A stretch of DNA of 64,000 nt from Gautieria morchelliformis (lineage: Eukaryota; Basidiomycota; Agaricomycetes; Gomphales; Gomphaceae), in assembly GCA_015179125.1 (NCBI GenBank), contig WHVA01000409.1, forward strand, positions 1 through 64,000, read 5' to 3'. The notes under the pieces were generated by a model. The model searched no databases. It saw only the letters and a list, made by a program, of their open reading frames with translations, and was not told the origin of the DNA. Positions 1 through 10,569 of the stretch are shown one piece after another (positions within the stretch are counted from its first letter, which is position 1; each line of letters opens with the position of its first letter). The position numbers were made by a program, and so were the translations under genes.

Positions 1-251
1 GTGGTGAGTGCACAAGATGAGATTATACAGCTAGATACATCATACCTGGGGATGTGTGGTGAGTGCACAAGATAAGGGGCACTCTCCCACACTCCCTGTT
101 AGCTGGCGCTTTTTGGCTTATGTAAGCAGGCCAAAAAGCCCAGATACAAAGGAAAGAGTCAACAAGAATTCACTAACTACTGGAGAGAAAAATACCAAGA
201 AAATTAGAGGAAATGTAGAATGGATAGGGCTTTTAATATCACCATTCAACA
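1..251 (-). mobile_element. Partial Ty1/copia-type LTR, cut by window edge
   Basis: This stretch is a direct repeat of about positions 2556-2770, which is the outer end of a complete LTR at 1840-2770. It has the same terminus (TGTTGAATGG on the minus strand, ending at 251) and the same internal sequence with scattered differences. The copy runs off the left edge. No polypurine tract lies to its right, so it may be a solo LTR. A short duplication (positions 1-18 and 57-75) lies within it. The family assignment rests only on the match to the LTR beside copia element 2. Confidence 0.55.
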
Positions 252-1839
252 ATATATAGCTTGAAGTTGAAATGATTTTGCTAGTTATGTGGAGGAGCCA
301 TCAGAGATCGAGGGGATTTCACCTGGTGCCATACTCCACACGTGGGGTGGTCGAGCCACAGTATACATAGAATTCAAAATTGGCGCCAAGATGAACACAA
401 TTGAATTACATGACATCAAGCATGTGCTGGACATGCTGAATAATCTTATCAGCGTTGGTTGGGCCTTTAACTGATAACGGTAACAAGATGACTTTCACAG
501 GCACCGGCATTGAATTTAACACGTGGGCTGGAGTTATTTTTGCCCAGGGACAGAAGCATGCATGGGTGGCTGTTCTGCATGAAGGCACAGGCCACTCGAT
601 CAGTCGAGGCAAGGGACTTTGCGCAGTGGCAGAGGGAAGGTCATGGGACAAATGGCACTGAATACAGGGCCATGCCAACATAAATTCTATCAAACTACTG
701 AAAAACAATAATCTAGTTACTGCACTCGAAGTTGACAAGTCAAAGGAGCAAAGTCAATGCAAGCCATGCATACAAGGCACCTGGAGCCGTTCCCCACAAG
801 AGCTGAGGACACTGTCGATCATGTCGCTGATCTAACAGTATCTGATGTATGGGGGTCTGCCAAGACCAAGGGACTGTCACGTGAGTGGTATTTCGATTGT
901 TCATGGACATCAAATCCAGGTACATGGACATCTATTTCAGGAGCACTAAGGATGAAATGCTCAGGCACTTTGAAATGTTCTTGAGACTCAGAAGCTGAAG
1001 CGATTTTGCTCAGACAATGGTAGGGAATATATTAACAAGAATTTCAAGGATTTTTGTGGAAAATATGGAATTATTATGGAAACTACAGCTCCATACTCCC
1101 CGGCCTAAAATGGGATTGCCGAGTGGCTCAACTGTACCTTACTCGAGCACCCGCCGGCAATGCTATTTGCCAAGAACTTGCCAAAAGTACTTTGGCCTAA
1201 GGCTGTGGCTTACCCGTGTTACATCAGAAATAGGTTACCCATGTGAGCACTTGGTGATGATACAATGCCATTTCAGGCATTGTTTGCCAAGAAACCAAAT
1301 ATAGCATGGCTAGAGGAGTTTGGGATGAACTACTGGGTTATGGTGCCAGATCAATGCCAAACTTGATCCGAAAGCAGAGGAGCACACATTCGTTGGAATA
1401 GCAGAACATGTGAAGGCTTGGAAATATTACAATAGAGCCTCAAAAAATGTTCAAATATCAAGGAACATTACATTTGAGAAAACTGACAACGAGCTCTATC
1501 CTATCCCAGACAATGATGACAACAATGACAATGCAGTGGCACTGTGCAAGAATGTGCTGGAACCGCAACCCCATCTACCCCACACACATCATTACCACAG
1601 CCATCACCTGTTCCTGATCCACCTGCACAAGTGCCAGCCCCACAGATTCAATGAAGCACGTGTGTCACCTAGAGACCAGATTACAAGAAACTGAATAATG
1701 GTGATCAAGCTTATATAACCCATGAAATTATCACGGACCCTGAGGCAGCAGTATCACATAATGACATGCCAATCTGGGAAGAGGCAATGCAAATAGAAAT
1801 GGATCAGCACCGAAAACTTAGAACATGGGAAGTAGGGTG
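252..1839 (+). mobile_element. Ty1/copia fragment 1 (protease, integrase, start of RT)
   Basis: Plus-strand translation gives copia pol pieces in order: a protease end with the HDxxHVxxxxNNLISVG signature near 390-460, a GAG-pre-integrase stretch near 480-650, integrase core pieces near 1000-1300, and the post-integrase segment (EHVKAWKYYNRASKNVQ near 1407-1460) leading into the first residues of reverse transcriptase near 1740-1830. The fragment lacks gag and most of RT, is clearly old and has many breaks. Its right end is where the LTR of copia element 2 begins, so element 2 appears to have inserted into it. Confidence 0.75.
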
Positions 1840-2770
1840 TGTCATACATAGAGTACAATAGAAAATCTTATTTCTCCTATGCAGCATATATGCTGTCCTT
1901 GGCGAGGGATTCACCATCTCTGTGTCTCTCCTATAAGGCAGCTGTTTGACATGCCTATTCAAATGATGTTCTGTCATTATTCTGTACCATCTGATATCTC
2001 TGTGTGGTCTGTAACTCTCTGCGGCTTTGGTGTCTGTACCTCCTTGGTGCCTATGACCTGGTGCCTGTCCACGTCATGACTGTTGTCATCGCCGACAGGT
2101 GCACTACTACTGATTGGTCAATAAGGACAATGCCGGTGTGCAGCCTATCCAGTAGATAAGATAGCATCTTTATCTATAATGTTGTCTGGTGCTTGCATGC
2201 GCTAGTGCATGTATGCATTGTAAGTAGGTCATTTAGTCTCGAATAAATACTTGTAAACTCTTAGTCTTTTATATGTATATAGAGATGAATGGATAGCAGA
2301 ATTTGGTTTATCACCACACACCCACTGTATGCGTACCACTCCCACCCCCACATGCCCTGTGTGCACACGCAACAACACCGCCATTACCTCCACCTCCACC
2401 TCCCACCCACACATGTCCTCACCTGATGATGCCACTGCCACCTTGACCTCCACCAATCACCGATGTGCATCCTTACGTGACGCCGCCGTTGTACAAAAGC
2501 GAAGTTATAGGAGCTTTAAAGCAAGCCTGATAAGCCTAACAAACACCCCAGCAGGTCTGGGGATGTGTGGTGAGTGCACAAGATAAGGGGCACTCTCTCA
2601 CACTCCCTAGCTGTTAGCTGGCACTTTGTGGCTTATGTAAGCATGACACAAAGCGCAGATACAAAGGGAAGAGTCAACAAGAAGTCACTAATTACTGGAG
2701 AGAAAAATACCAAGAAAATTAAAGGAAATGTAGAATGGATAGGGCTCCTAATATCACCCACCATTCAACA
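1840..2770 (-). mobile_element. Ty1/copia LTR (3' LTR of copia element 2)
   Basis: Read on the minus strand this block begins TGTTGAATGG at 2770 and ends GTATGACA at 1840, the TG...CA termini of an LTR of about 931 bp. A pyrimidine run (CTCCCACCTG) at 2771-2780 is, on the minus strand, the polypurine tract expected just before a 3' LTR. A TATA-like stretch lies near 2265-2285. The first 215 bp match the partial LTR at the window start. The left flank is copia fragment 1, which this element entered. Confidence 0.6.
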
Positions 2771-4285
2771 CTCCCACCTGATAATAGAGCTCTGCATTCC
2801 TACACCTCACAGCCTTTCAAGGAACACTGCCTCAATCACTTCCAGCTCCTCTAATGTCCTCATCTGCAGCATGTCAAACCGCTCCTCTTCTAAAACTCCC
2901 AAGTCTATTGCAGGAGTCGCCTCTTCCACCTTGTGCATATCAGTCTTCATCCACCATCGCAAAATCCCTGTTGCCTATGAGAACATGGCATGCCACCAAT
3001 CATTAATGTGAACTTGTGGTATAAGTGGTGTGAATGATGTATGACTGCCTGAATGAGCAGCGTTGTAAGGGTGTTGAAGCCGGGTGGTAGAAGGTCTGAG
3101 TTGGACTGGGCAGTGACTGGCGACAAGTGTACTGGTGAGGGATATGTGATAGAAGGAGGTGGAGATGATTGAATGAAACTGATGGAATAGGGAGTAGATG
3201 GGTGTGCTGAGAGGCACATGGATATGCTGATTGCAAATGTACACAGTGTTGGTAAAGATAAAAAAGGATTGGCGCAGTCTGAAAATAAGTAGCAACTGTA
3301 AACTTTATTTAGCGCTCCAGGCGCTAAACAATGCTCAGTGCAAATCATTATAGCATCAGTCCTAGCATTTTCCTGCAGCGCTCAACCTTGACCTTTGTCA
3401 ACGACTTTGTCAACATGTCTGCTGGCATCTCATCAGTGGGAATGTGAGCAACTGAGATTTCCTTCTGTGACCACATCTCTAAGCCAGTAGAAGTGCAAGT
3501 CTAGTTGCTTCAGTCTCCCATGGTGTTCAGGATTCTTAGCAACTTGAACTGCTGACTGGTTATCAATGAACAGTGTGGACGAACCTCTGGGTTTCCACCC
3601 AAGCTCAGTGAACAAATTTCACAACCAAAGGATCTCTTGGCCTGCAGAGACAGCAGCGATGTATTCTGCCTCTGTGGTAGAGAGAGTCACAATGGTCTGC
3701 AATTTTGTTCTCCAACTGATGGCTCCAGTTCCCATTTTAACCACATATGCACCAGTGGATTTACCACAGTCTTTGTCTTCACCATGGTCTGCATCTGAGT
3801 ATGACGTGAACAAGCTGGGTTTACTGTATCAAGCCTGGCTTTTAGGTCAGCTTGTAGTCAAGGGTGCCCTTCAGGTATTTGAAGAGGTGCTTGACAGCTG
3901 TCCAGTGTGCCATGCCAAGATTGGAGTTGAATCTGGCCAATACTCCCATCGCATATGTGATGTCTGGATGGGTTGCAGTAGCCAAATAAAGCAAGGATCC
4001 CACTGCATGAATATATGGCTTGTCTTTCATGAATTCAACCTCCTCAGGGGTAGAGGGAGCCTGTTCGGTAGACAGCCTGCAGCCAGGATCCATAGGAGTA
4101 AAGACTCTATAGCAATCAAAATGACCATATCGGTCTAGAAGGTTCAAGGTATACCGCTTCTGTGAGAGTGTGAGTGTGCGCTTGGCTCGGTCCCTCTCAA
4201 TGGAAACTCCAAGGAGGAAAGATTTAGGACCGAGGTCCCTAATTTTACAGTGCTTCTTCAGCTCATCCTTCACATGCCACATGGC

Positions 4286-5563
4286 TGTCATGACGCGTTT
4301 ATCTCCCATACTTAGAAGCTCAGTTTTTCCTATTTCTCACCCCACCTTCGTGTTCGTTCCGATCACCAGTGTTATGTTCGGCAACCAACTCTCGCTGTTT
4401 GCGCCAACTACCATAGCCGCGCCGTCAAACGCACTACTGACGTCCTGGGACTGACTCGGCAGTCATCACTGGGCCTACCGCCTCCTCTGCTCGACCCTCT
4501 CCCGATGATGTCCTAATAGTTGGGTTGTCATGACCTGTGCATTTCCTGCACCTTGGTATCCCCATTTTCCCTTTCGCTACTCCTCCTCAGTGTTCGCTCG
4601 GCTTCGCCCTCCACCTCGACCTCTCCTCCCCTATGTCACCTCTGTTCGCCCTTCCTTGCATTTCGCCGAATGGCTATTCGCTGCTCGCATCATTCGCCAG
4701 CAGGCACACCATCAGAAACGATCAATACCATTCACCCGGCATGATGGTCCATCATTAACCCCATCGTCTTCTTAAATCCAACCCCATTGGGTGTTCGTTC
4801 GTATGGTCAAAGTATGTTCACAAGACATCCCTTCATAGGCCGTGCGGGATCAACCCAGTAGACCAAGAGTCCGTGCAGGGTAGCATGTACGCGGGTCCCA
4901 AGACATGGTTTCGTCCATAAGTGCCTTCGCCACCTCTACTCTCCGTCGTTTCATGTTCTCCCTCTTCTTACATTCTATTGTATGTTTATTTCATCTATGT
5001 TGTATCATGGCTGCGCACCCCTATCCAACCCTGACTTGTGACGGCCTCTTTCCTATTTGCTGATACCTTACGAGTATTCGATATAAGTAGTTTACATTTG
5101 CATGTATATTCCCCAGTTCAATTATCATACGTCGTGCATCTTGTGCAAACTTGACCTCACTGTGATCATTGTCTTAAGCCTTCTCTTGGAGATCTCTATC
5201 TTCGACTAGCAAAGGACTTAGGCATCACTGGTGAGTTCTCATACTTCATCTTCGTTACCTTAGCCTTCGAACCATTTTCTGTGCTGTTGGCGAAGGGCTC
5301 CGAAGGAGCACCTTCGCCGGCGAAGGGATTGTCGAGACTTAGACAGCCCTTCCGTGAGACCTTGCATGTTACATCGTCAAGAACCACGGGCTATTTCGCT
5401 ACGACTGTAGATAGGGCAAGCCCCGTTTAGGCGAACCCTCTTACATTGTGAACATTCATTGGTTCACCTATTCGCCGAACGGCATACTTATTCGCACAAG
5501 TTATTCGGGCATTCGCTGTGTTCACTAATACACGATATTAACGCTTGAAAACCAATCTTGACA
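4286..5563 (+). mobile_element. Solo LTR, alpha family, long form
   Basis: The block runs from TGTCATGACGCG to CTTGACA, about 1278 bp, and is flanked on both sides by the 5-bp target duplication ATGGC (4281-4285 and 5564-5568). It sits inside the RT region of copia element 2. A second TGTCATGACCTGTG start lies 240 bp in, at about 4526, and from there the sequence matches the 1031-bp short form at 36207-37237. No coding region is attached. The intact duplication suggests insertion and LTR-LTR recombination after the copia element had settled. Confidence 0.85.
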
Positions 5564-5960
5564 ATGGCTTCCTTAGACTTGGATGCAATGGTCAAATCAT
5601 CAACAAAGACTGGGATGATGACCTTATCATCACCCTTCTGGTATACCCAAATGCTAAGGTCACACCTCACTTTGACTAGTTCTGCAGGTATTTTTATTAA
5701 ATATTGTTTTTTTTCCCATTTTTTATCAAAAGTCTCCGACAAAGTCCATCTCCTGCAGCTCCTTATCGAGCTTCTGATGCCAGATTCTTCCAGATTGCTT
5801 CAGACCATAGATGCCTTTGAGAAGCTTCAGGAAATCATCATAAGCAGCACCCTGGTGGAAGCCCTCTCCCTCTCTGTATGTGGTGGCTTCCCACCATCTG
5901 CCAGGAGGGTGTCGCTCTTGCAAAGGATACTGTCTCATTGGAGGTGGAAGTGTAGCTCCC

Positions 5961-5991
5961 TCAGAGTCAGAGTCAGAGTCAGAGTCAGAGT
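5961..5991. repeat. Hexanucleotide microsatellite (TCAGAG)n
   Basis: About five tandem TCAGAG units lie inside copia element 2, between its integrase and RT parts. On the element's coding strand they would encode alternating Ser/Asp-type residues. Confidence 0.8.
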
Positions 5992-6409
5992 GAGAACATC
6001 CAAGCCATGACTGGGGTCAGGAAAGACAGCTTCTGGAGGCTCTGGAAGAGGTGCAGGAACAACTCCCACCTGATTAGGTATATCTCTCACCTTTTACCTG
6101 ACGTGGACGTTGCTCCACTTTAATAGTAGGAGATGGCTTTGAGGAGGGAACTTCTGGCAGTGGTAGGTGGGTTTGCCTTGCCTGGGAAGATACACTCATC
6201 AAATTCAGCAGTGTTTCTGATGATAATCTTCCTGGTCAGAGGATTATAGAACATCCACCCTTTATATTCCGCAGGATAACCAATAAAGACACATTTCTCG
6301 GTATGAGAACCAAGAGGTTTGTGCTTGTCCTTCTGAACATGACCATATGCAGTGCATCCAAAGACCCATAAATGAGAAACATCTGGTTTATATCCATAAA
6401 ACGCAGTGT

Positions 6410-6809
6410 CACTGGAGGCATATAAAAATTTTCTGGTCTGAAAAACTGTTCAAAAAACTGTAAAGATATTCCCAATTTTTTAGTGTTTTTAATGTAAAAA
6501 AATTTTTAACATAATTTTGTGTTTTTGTTAGAATTTGTTCAGCAAGAAAATTGTAAAAAAGTTTAAAGTTTTTTGCAGGGTTTTTTGTGTCTTTTTATGA
6601 GTTTCTTTGTGAAAACACAAAGAAACCCATAAAAAACCTTGAAAAAAACTTTGATTTTTTTCACAATTTTCTTGTTCAAAAAATTCTAATAAAACCACAA
6701 AATTTTATTATAGTTTTTTTTTGCATAAAAAACACTAAAAATATTTGGAATATCTTTACAGTTTTTTGAACAGTTTTTGAGACAAGAAAACTTTTATATG
6801 CCTCCAGTG
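6410..6809. mobile_element. Hairpin MITE with CACTGGAGGC termini
   Basis: This is a 400-bp, very AT-rich insert in the integrase region of copia element 2. Its termini are inverted repeats beginning CACTGGAGGCATATAAAA. The pairing continues with few mismatches almost to the middle (about 6600), so the whole element could fold into one long hairpin. It is flanked by TGT on both sides (6407-6409 and 6810-6812). A CACTG terminus with a 3-bp target duplication fits a non-autonomous CACTA/EnSpm-type element. The superfamily is inferred from the ends only, since no transposase is present. It has no long ORF of its own. Confidence 0.8.
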
Positions 6810-8882
6810 TGTAGGGAATTTCTCCCTGCAATGCGGATGTGGGGGACCGATTTCTTACATGGACCAGGGCCGGCACAGCATAACTCCAGAAGGAAGTTGG
6901 AAGGTGAGATTCCGTGAGCATGGCAATGGCCTGCTCTTGGAGAGTCCTATTAATATGTTCTGCTACACCATTCTGATGGGGTTCATTCCGCACAGTGTGC
7001 TGGTGTGCAATTCTAGCAGTAGCTAAGAACTTGTCGAACTCTGTGGACATGTACTCTCCTCCCTTGTTGTCACGCAATATCTTCTTTATCTTCTGAGATG
7101 TGGCATTCTTCACATATGCATTGAACGGCTTGAATCAAATACATCTGACTCTCCCTTCAGCTTGATGACCACCCATAGCCTGGTGGCATCATCAATGAAG
7201 GTGATCCAATACTGGTAGCCATCCTGTGTGACAGGCATAGGACCATGGAGGTCAGAATGGATTAGAACCAGTGCTATTACGTCAGCTCAGGAGGTTTAGG
7301 CACAAGTGACGGCGATAGCCACTGAGACTCACTGACGCACTTCCGGAGTCTGAGAGTGCTGATGATGTCATGGAAGAGGTATTCTGTAAGATAGTGTATC
7401 TTAAGGCCTTGTGTCACAAGGGCAAGTGGAATTCGACCAAGATATGGTAATTCCGTATGCTACGTAGTGACAGTGTAAGGTAAGATCTGGGGAACCGCTG
7501 CATGGTTCTCATGCAAGAACTGTACAGGGATTAGCTAAGCTAGTCCAGTAGCGTGCATTGCCTTAAGGGCAATGCGGGTAAATATGATATTTACACCCTC
7601 CCCCTCTATAGACAACTCAGACCTCCTCATAGATGGACCTGGTGAGGTTCTCGGAGTCTGCATCCGACATGGGAATGTCAGTGTATGGAGCCGGTGGTGG
7701 GCATGGGTCCATCAGGAGCTCCAGGCTGTCGGCAGGGACATGGGGTGGGGAATTGATACCCATGTCCTGCGCTTTGGTGACCAGGTCATGGGCTGGCGAG
7801 GGGCCACGAGTGACAGCTAGCTCATGGTCTAGCTGTGCTCAGGTGGCTGTTGATGCCTCCGCAGCCATGATCGCCGCCTTGTAGCGGTCCTGAAGGGCCG
7901 CCAGTCGCAGCTTTTCCTGCCCTATTTGGGCAGGTGCGCTGAGACAGGTCGCGCTGGATGAATAGTTCGATCCGGGGTGCGCGTTCCTGAGTCATGCTGC
8001 CGTATCTGGTGAGCCAGCGGGCGACCTTGAGGGATGTCCCAGGATGAGTGACCTCGGATGGGGAACATCCCCGTGATTGACGCCCTTAGGGTGTCGCTGA
8101 CGGTGTACTGGACCTCGTTGGCTGGAACGAGCTCCTGCCATTGACCCATGACGTGGAATAGATCATATATCTGCACCCTGAGGGGAGAGGGGGGCTTTGG
8201 GATTCTTTGGAGCAAGCCTCCTCATCCACATCCATACATCCACGTTGTGGATGTTCAGACTGCCATCCGGCTCGTCGTGGATGGCAGATGGGATGCCCTC
8301 GGGGTTGTATAACCAGCCATGGAGCACGACCCAAATGTCATCGGCAGTTCCTTCACCAAAGAGCAAGTAGCCTGATTGCTGGCTACCAGCCCAGGCCTCC
8401 TCCCAGGCCCGTCTCATCGTGGTCACCATCCTGCATGTGTGGGAGCCTGTTAGCGTCTCCCTGGCCTCCTTCAGGAGGTCCTGAAACCTCTGCTCTTTGG
8501 TTTTGCAGAGGTCAAACCATTCGGCTCGCAACGGCGTTCTTTTTCCGAGGGGCTGCGGCAGGCGGCCTGTTACAGCGAACCGGGGGTCCCCGAGCGGCAT
8601 GAGCTCCTCTTCCCCCGGGAGAGGGTTGGGAACTGTCATCGCTGGTGGGGGCAATGACACTGATGGCGCGGGCTGAAGGACCGCTCATATGGCCCTCTCC
8701 TGCTCAGCCACGAGATACTCATTCTGAGCCGCCGCCAGAGTCAGCCCCAATGCTGGGTCGTTCACAGGGCGACTCGGGGACTGTGCCAGGTACTCACTGG
8801 TGACATGCTTGTGCAGGTCACCGATGGGGTTGTAGGTTACGAGCTGGTCATAACCCCGGGCACGTCTCTTTTTCGAGACGTG

Positions 8883-10569
8883 TGTCATGACCTGTCTATT
8901 TCCCTTACCCCGCTGCCTCTACGTTCCTCCTCATCACTCCCTAGCATCTTCGCCAGAGTTCGCCTCACCCTTCGACCACTCTTCCTCTACGTCCACTCCA
9001 TTCGCTGTTCACCCCATTCTCCGAACTGCTATTCGCTGCTGGCACATTTCGCCAGCAGGCACGCCATCAAATACAATCGATACCATTACCCGGCGTGATG
9101 GTTCATCACTAGCCCCATCATCTTCTCGTTTTACGACCGTTCATTTCCGACTTCCGACCTTCAGTTCCGCAACACTTTCCGCCCCTCCGATATTTCCGAC
9201 ATTCCGCCCCTTGTTCTATTCCCTTGTTCTTTCGACTCTATTACTCGGACCCACCGGACCCGCTTCATCGTTCATCAAGACCATATATCCGGTCACCCTT
9301 GTAGTTCGTTGTCAGACATGTTTTCCCGACCCCTTGTCCTTTGCCATTGTTTTACCTTACCCTGAACCCCCCTTGTAGTCCCATTGTTCCCAATTAGTTA
9401 GTTCCCACGCATTGTCTACTTGACTTTCGCTTCCCCTGGAATTTGCTTAATACTACCCCATTACCTGTTGTCTCAGCTCTTTGTATAAAAGCCTGTCATG
9501 TATGTCTGTTATTCTGCAATCAGATAATCACCTTCGATACTTGATTTCCTTCGCTCCATCTCCTGTTCTTAGCACAGCGAGTCTAGCAAGACCTCAGTCT
9601 CTCCGCCTTCCGTCTTCCGCCTCAATTCCGCCTCAAGTTCCGACCAACCTTCAGTTCAGTACATTCCGTCTTCCAACCCATTTCCGAAATACCTAGGACG
9701 ATAGTTCATTGGGGGCGCAACCTACAAGTTGAAGCCGCTGTCCTTTCCAGTTCTGACTTAGCGGAAATCACAATACGTAACATCTCAATCCAACTCCCTT
9801 TAGGTGTTCATATGGTTGGGATGCATTCGCAGGGCGTCCTACCTGTAGGTCGTGTGGGATCAACCCAGCAGATGAAGAGTCCGTGCAGGGTGGTGTATAT
9901 GTGGGTCCCAAGGCATATTTCCGTACATAGGTGCCTTCGCCCCCTTTCCTCTCCATTGTTTCATGTTCGCACCCTTCTTTCGCTCTATTGTATGTTTAAT
10001 CCATCTCTCTGTAATCATGACTGCGCACCCCTATCCAACCCTGACTCATGACGGCCTCTTTCCTATTCGCTGATACCTTACGAGCATTCGATATAAGTAG
10101 TTTACATTCGCATGTATATTTCCCAGTTCAATTATCATACGTCCATCTTGTGCATACTTGACCTCGCTGTGATCATCGTCTTGAGCCTTCTCCTGTAGAT
10201 TTCTATCTTCGACAAGAAGAGGACTTGGGCATCACTGGTGAGTTCTCATACTTCATCTTCGTTACCTTAGTCTTCGAACTATTTTCTGTGCTGTCGGCGA
10301 AGGGCTCTGAAGGAGCACCTTCGCCGGCGAAGGGATTGTCGCTACTTAGACAGCCCTTCCATGACACCTTGCACGTTACATCGTCAAGTGCCACGGGCTA
10401 TTTCGCTATGACTGTAGATAGGGCGAGCTCCGTTCGGGCAACCCTCTTATCTTGTGAACATTTGTTGGTTCACCTATTCGCCAAATGGCATACTTATTCG
10501 CACAAGTTATTCAGGCATTCGCTGTGTTCACTAATACACGATATTAACGCCTAAAAGCCAATCTTGACA
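8883..10569 (+). mobile_element. Alpha-family LTR with a nested beta LTR
   Basis: This runs from TGTCATGACCTGTC to CTTGACA and aligns along its length with the solo LTR at 36207-37237. With the nested beta LTR (9129-9782) removed it would be about 1.03 kb. It interrupts ORF3 of element A. Clear 5-bp duplications are not evident at its outer ends. Minus-strand host-element coding resumes on both sides, which supports a simple insertion. Confidence 0.8.
9129..9782 (+). mobile_element. Solo LTR, beta family, inside an alpha LTR
   Basis: This 654-bp block runs from TTTTACGACCGTTC to CAATACGTAACA and is the reverse complement of the LTRs at 14246-14873 and 31165-31819. It is flanked by TCTCG (9124-9128) and TCTCA (9783-9787), a 5-bp target duplication with one difference. 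Related alpha LTRs (60225-60250) read straight through this point as ...TTCTCGATCC..., which supports the boundaries. It is the youngest of the three nested layers here. Confidence 0.85.

Larger units (their letters stand above)
2771..7271 (-). mobile_element. Ty1/copia element 2, internal region
   Basis: Minus-strand copia pol is read from high to low coordinates. The integrase core is near 7270-6830 (GGEYMSTEFD, NGVAEHINRT), the integrase C-terminal part near 6400-6190, and RT near 5740-5570 with the FVDD motif, resuming at 4280-3842 after a nested LTR. RNase H is at 3813-3433 (STTEAEYIAA, LHFYWLRD). A further open stretch lies between RNase H and the LTR (about 3350-2810). Gag and the 5' LTR are missing. 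The element is an old fossil with many breaks, and it hosts an alpha LTR (4286-5563) and a MITE (6410-6809), both of which are therefore younger. Confidence 0.8.

Noticed and set aside
9481-9696. ORFs in LTRs (for example 71 residues here and similar ones at 31251-31505)
   Set aside because: They recur in every LTR copy in shifting lengths, have Ser/Pro/Leu-rich composition from TTCCG repeats, and correspond to no known protein.
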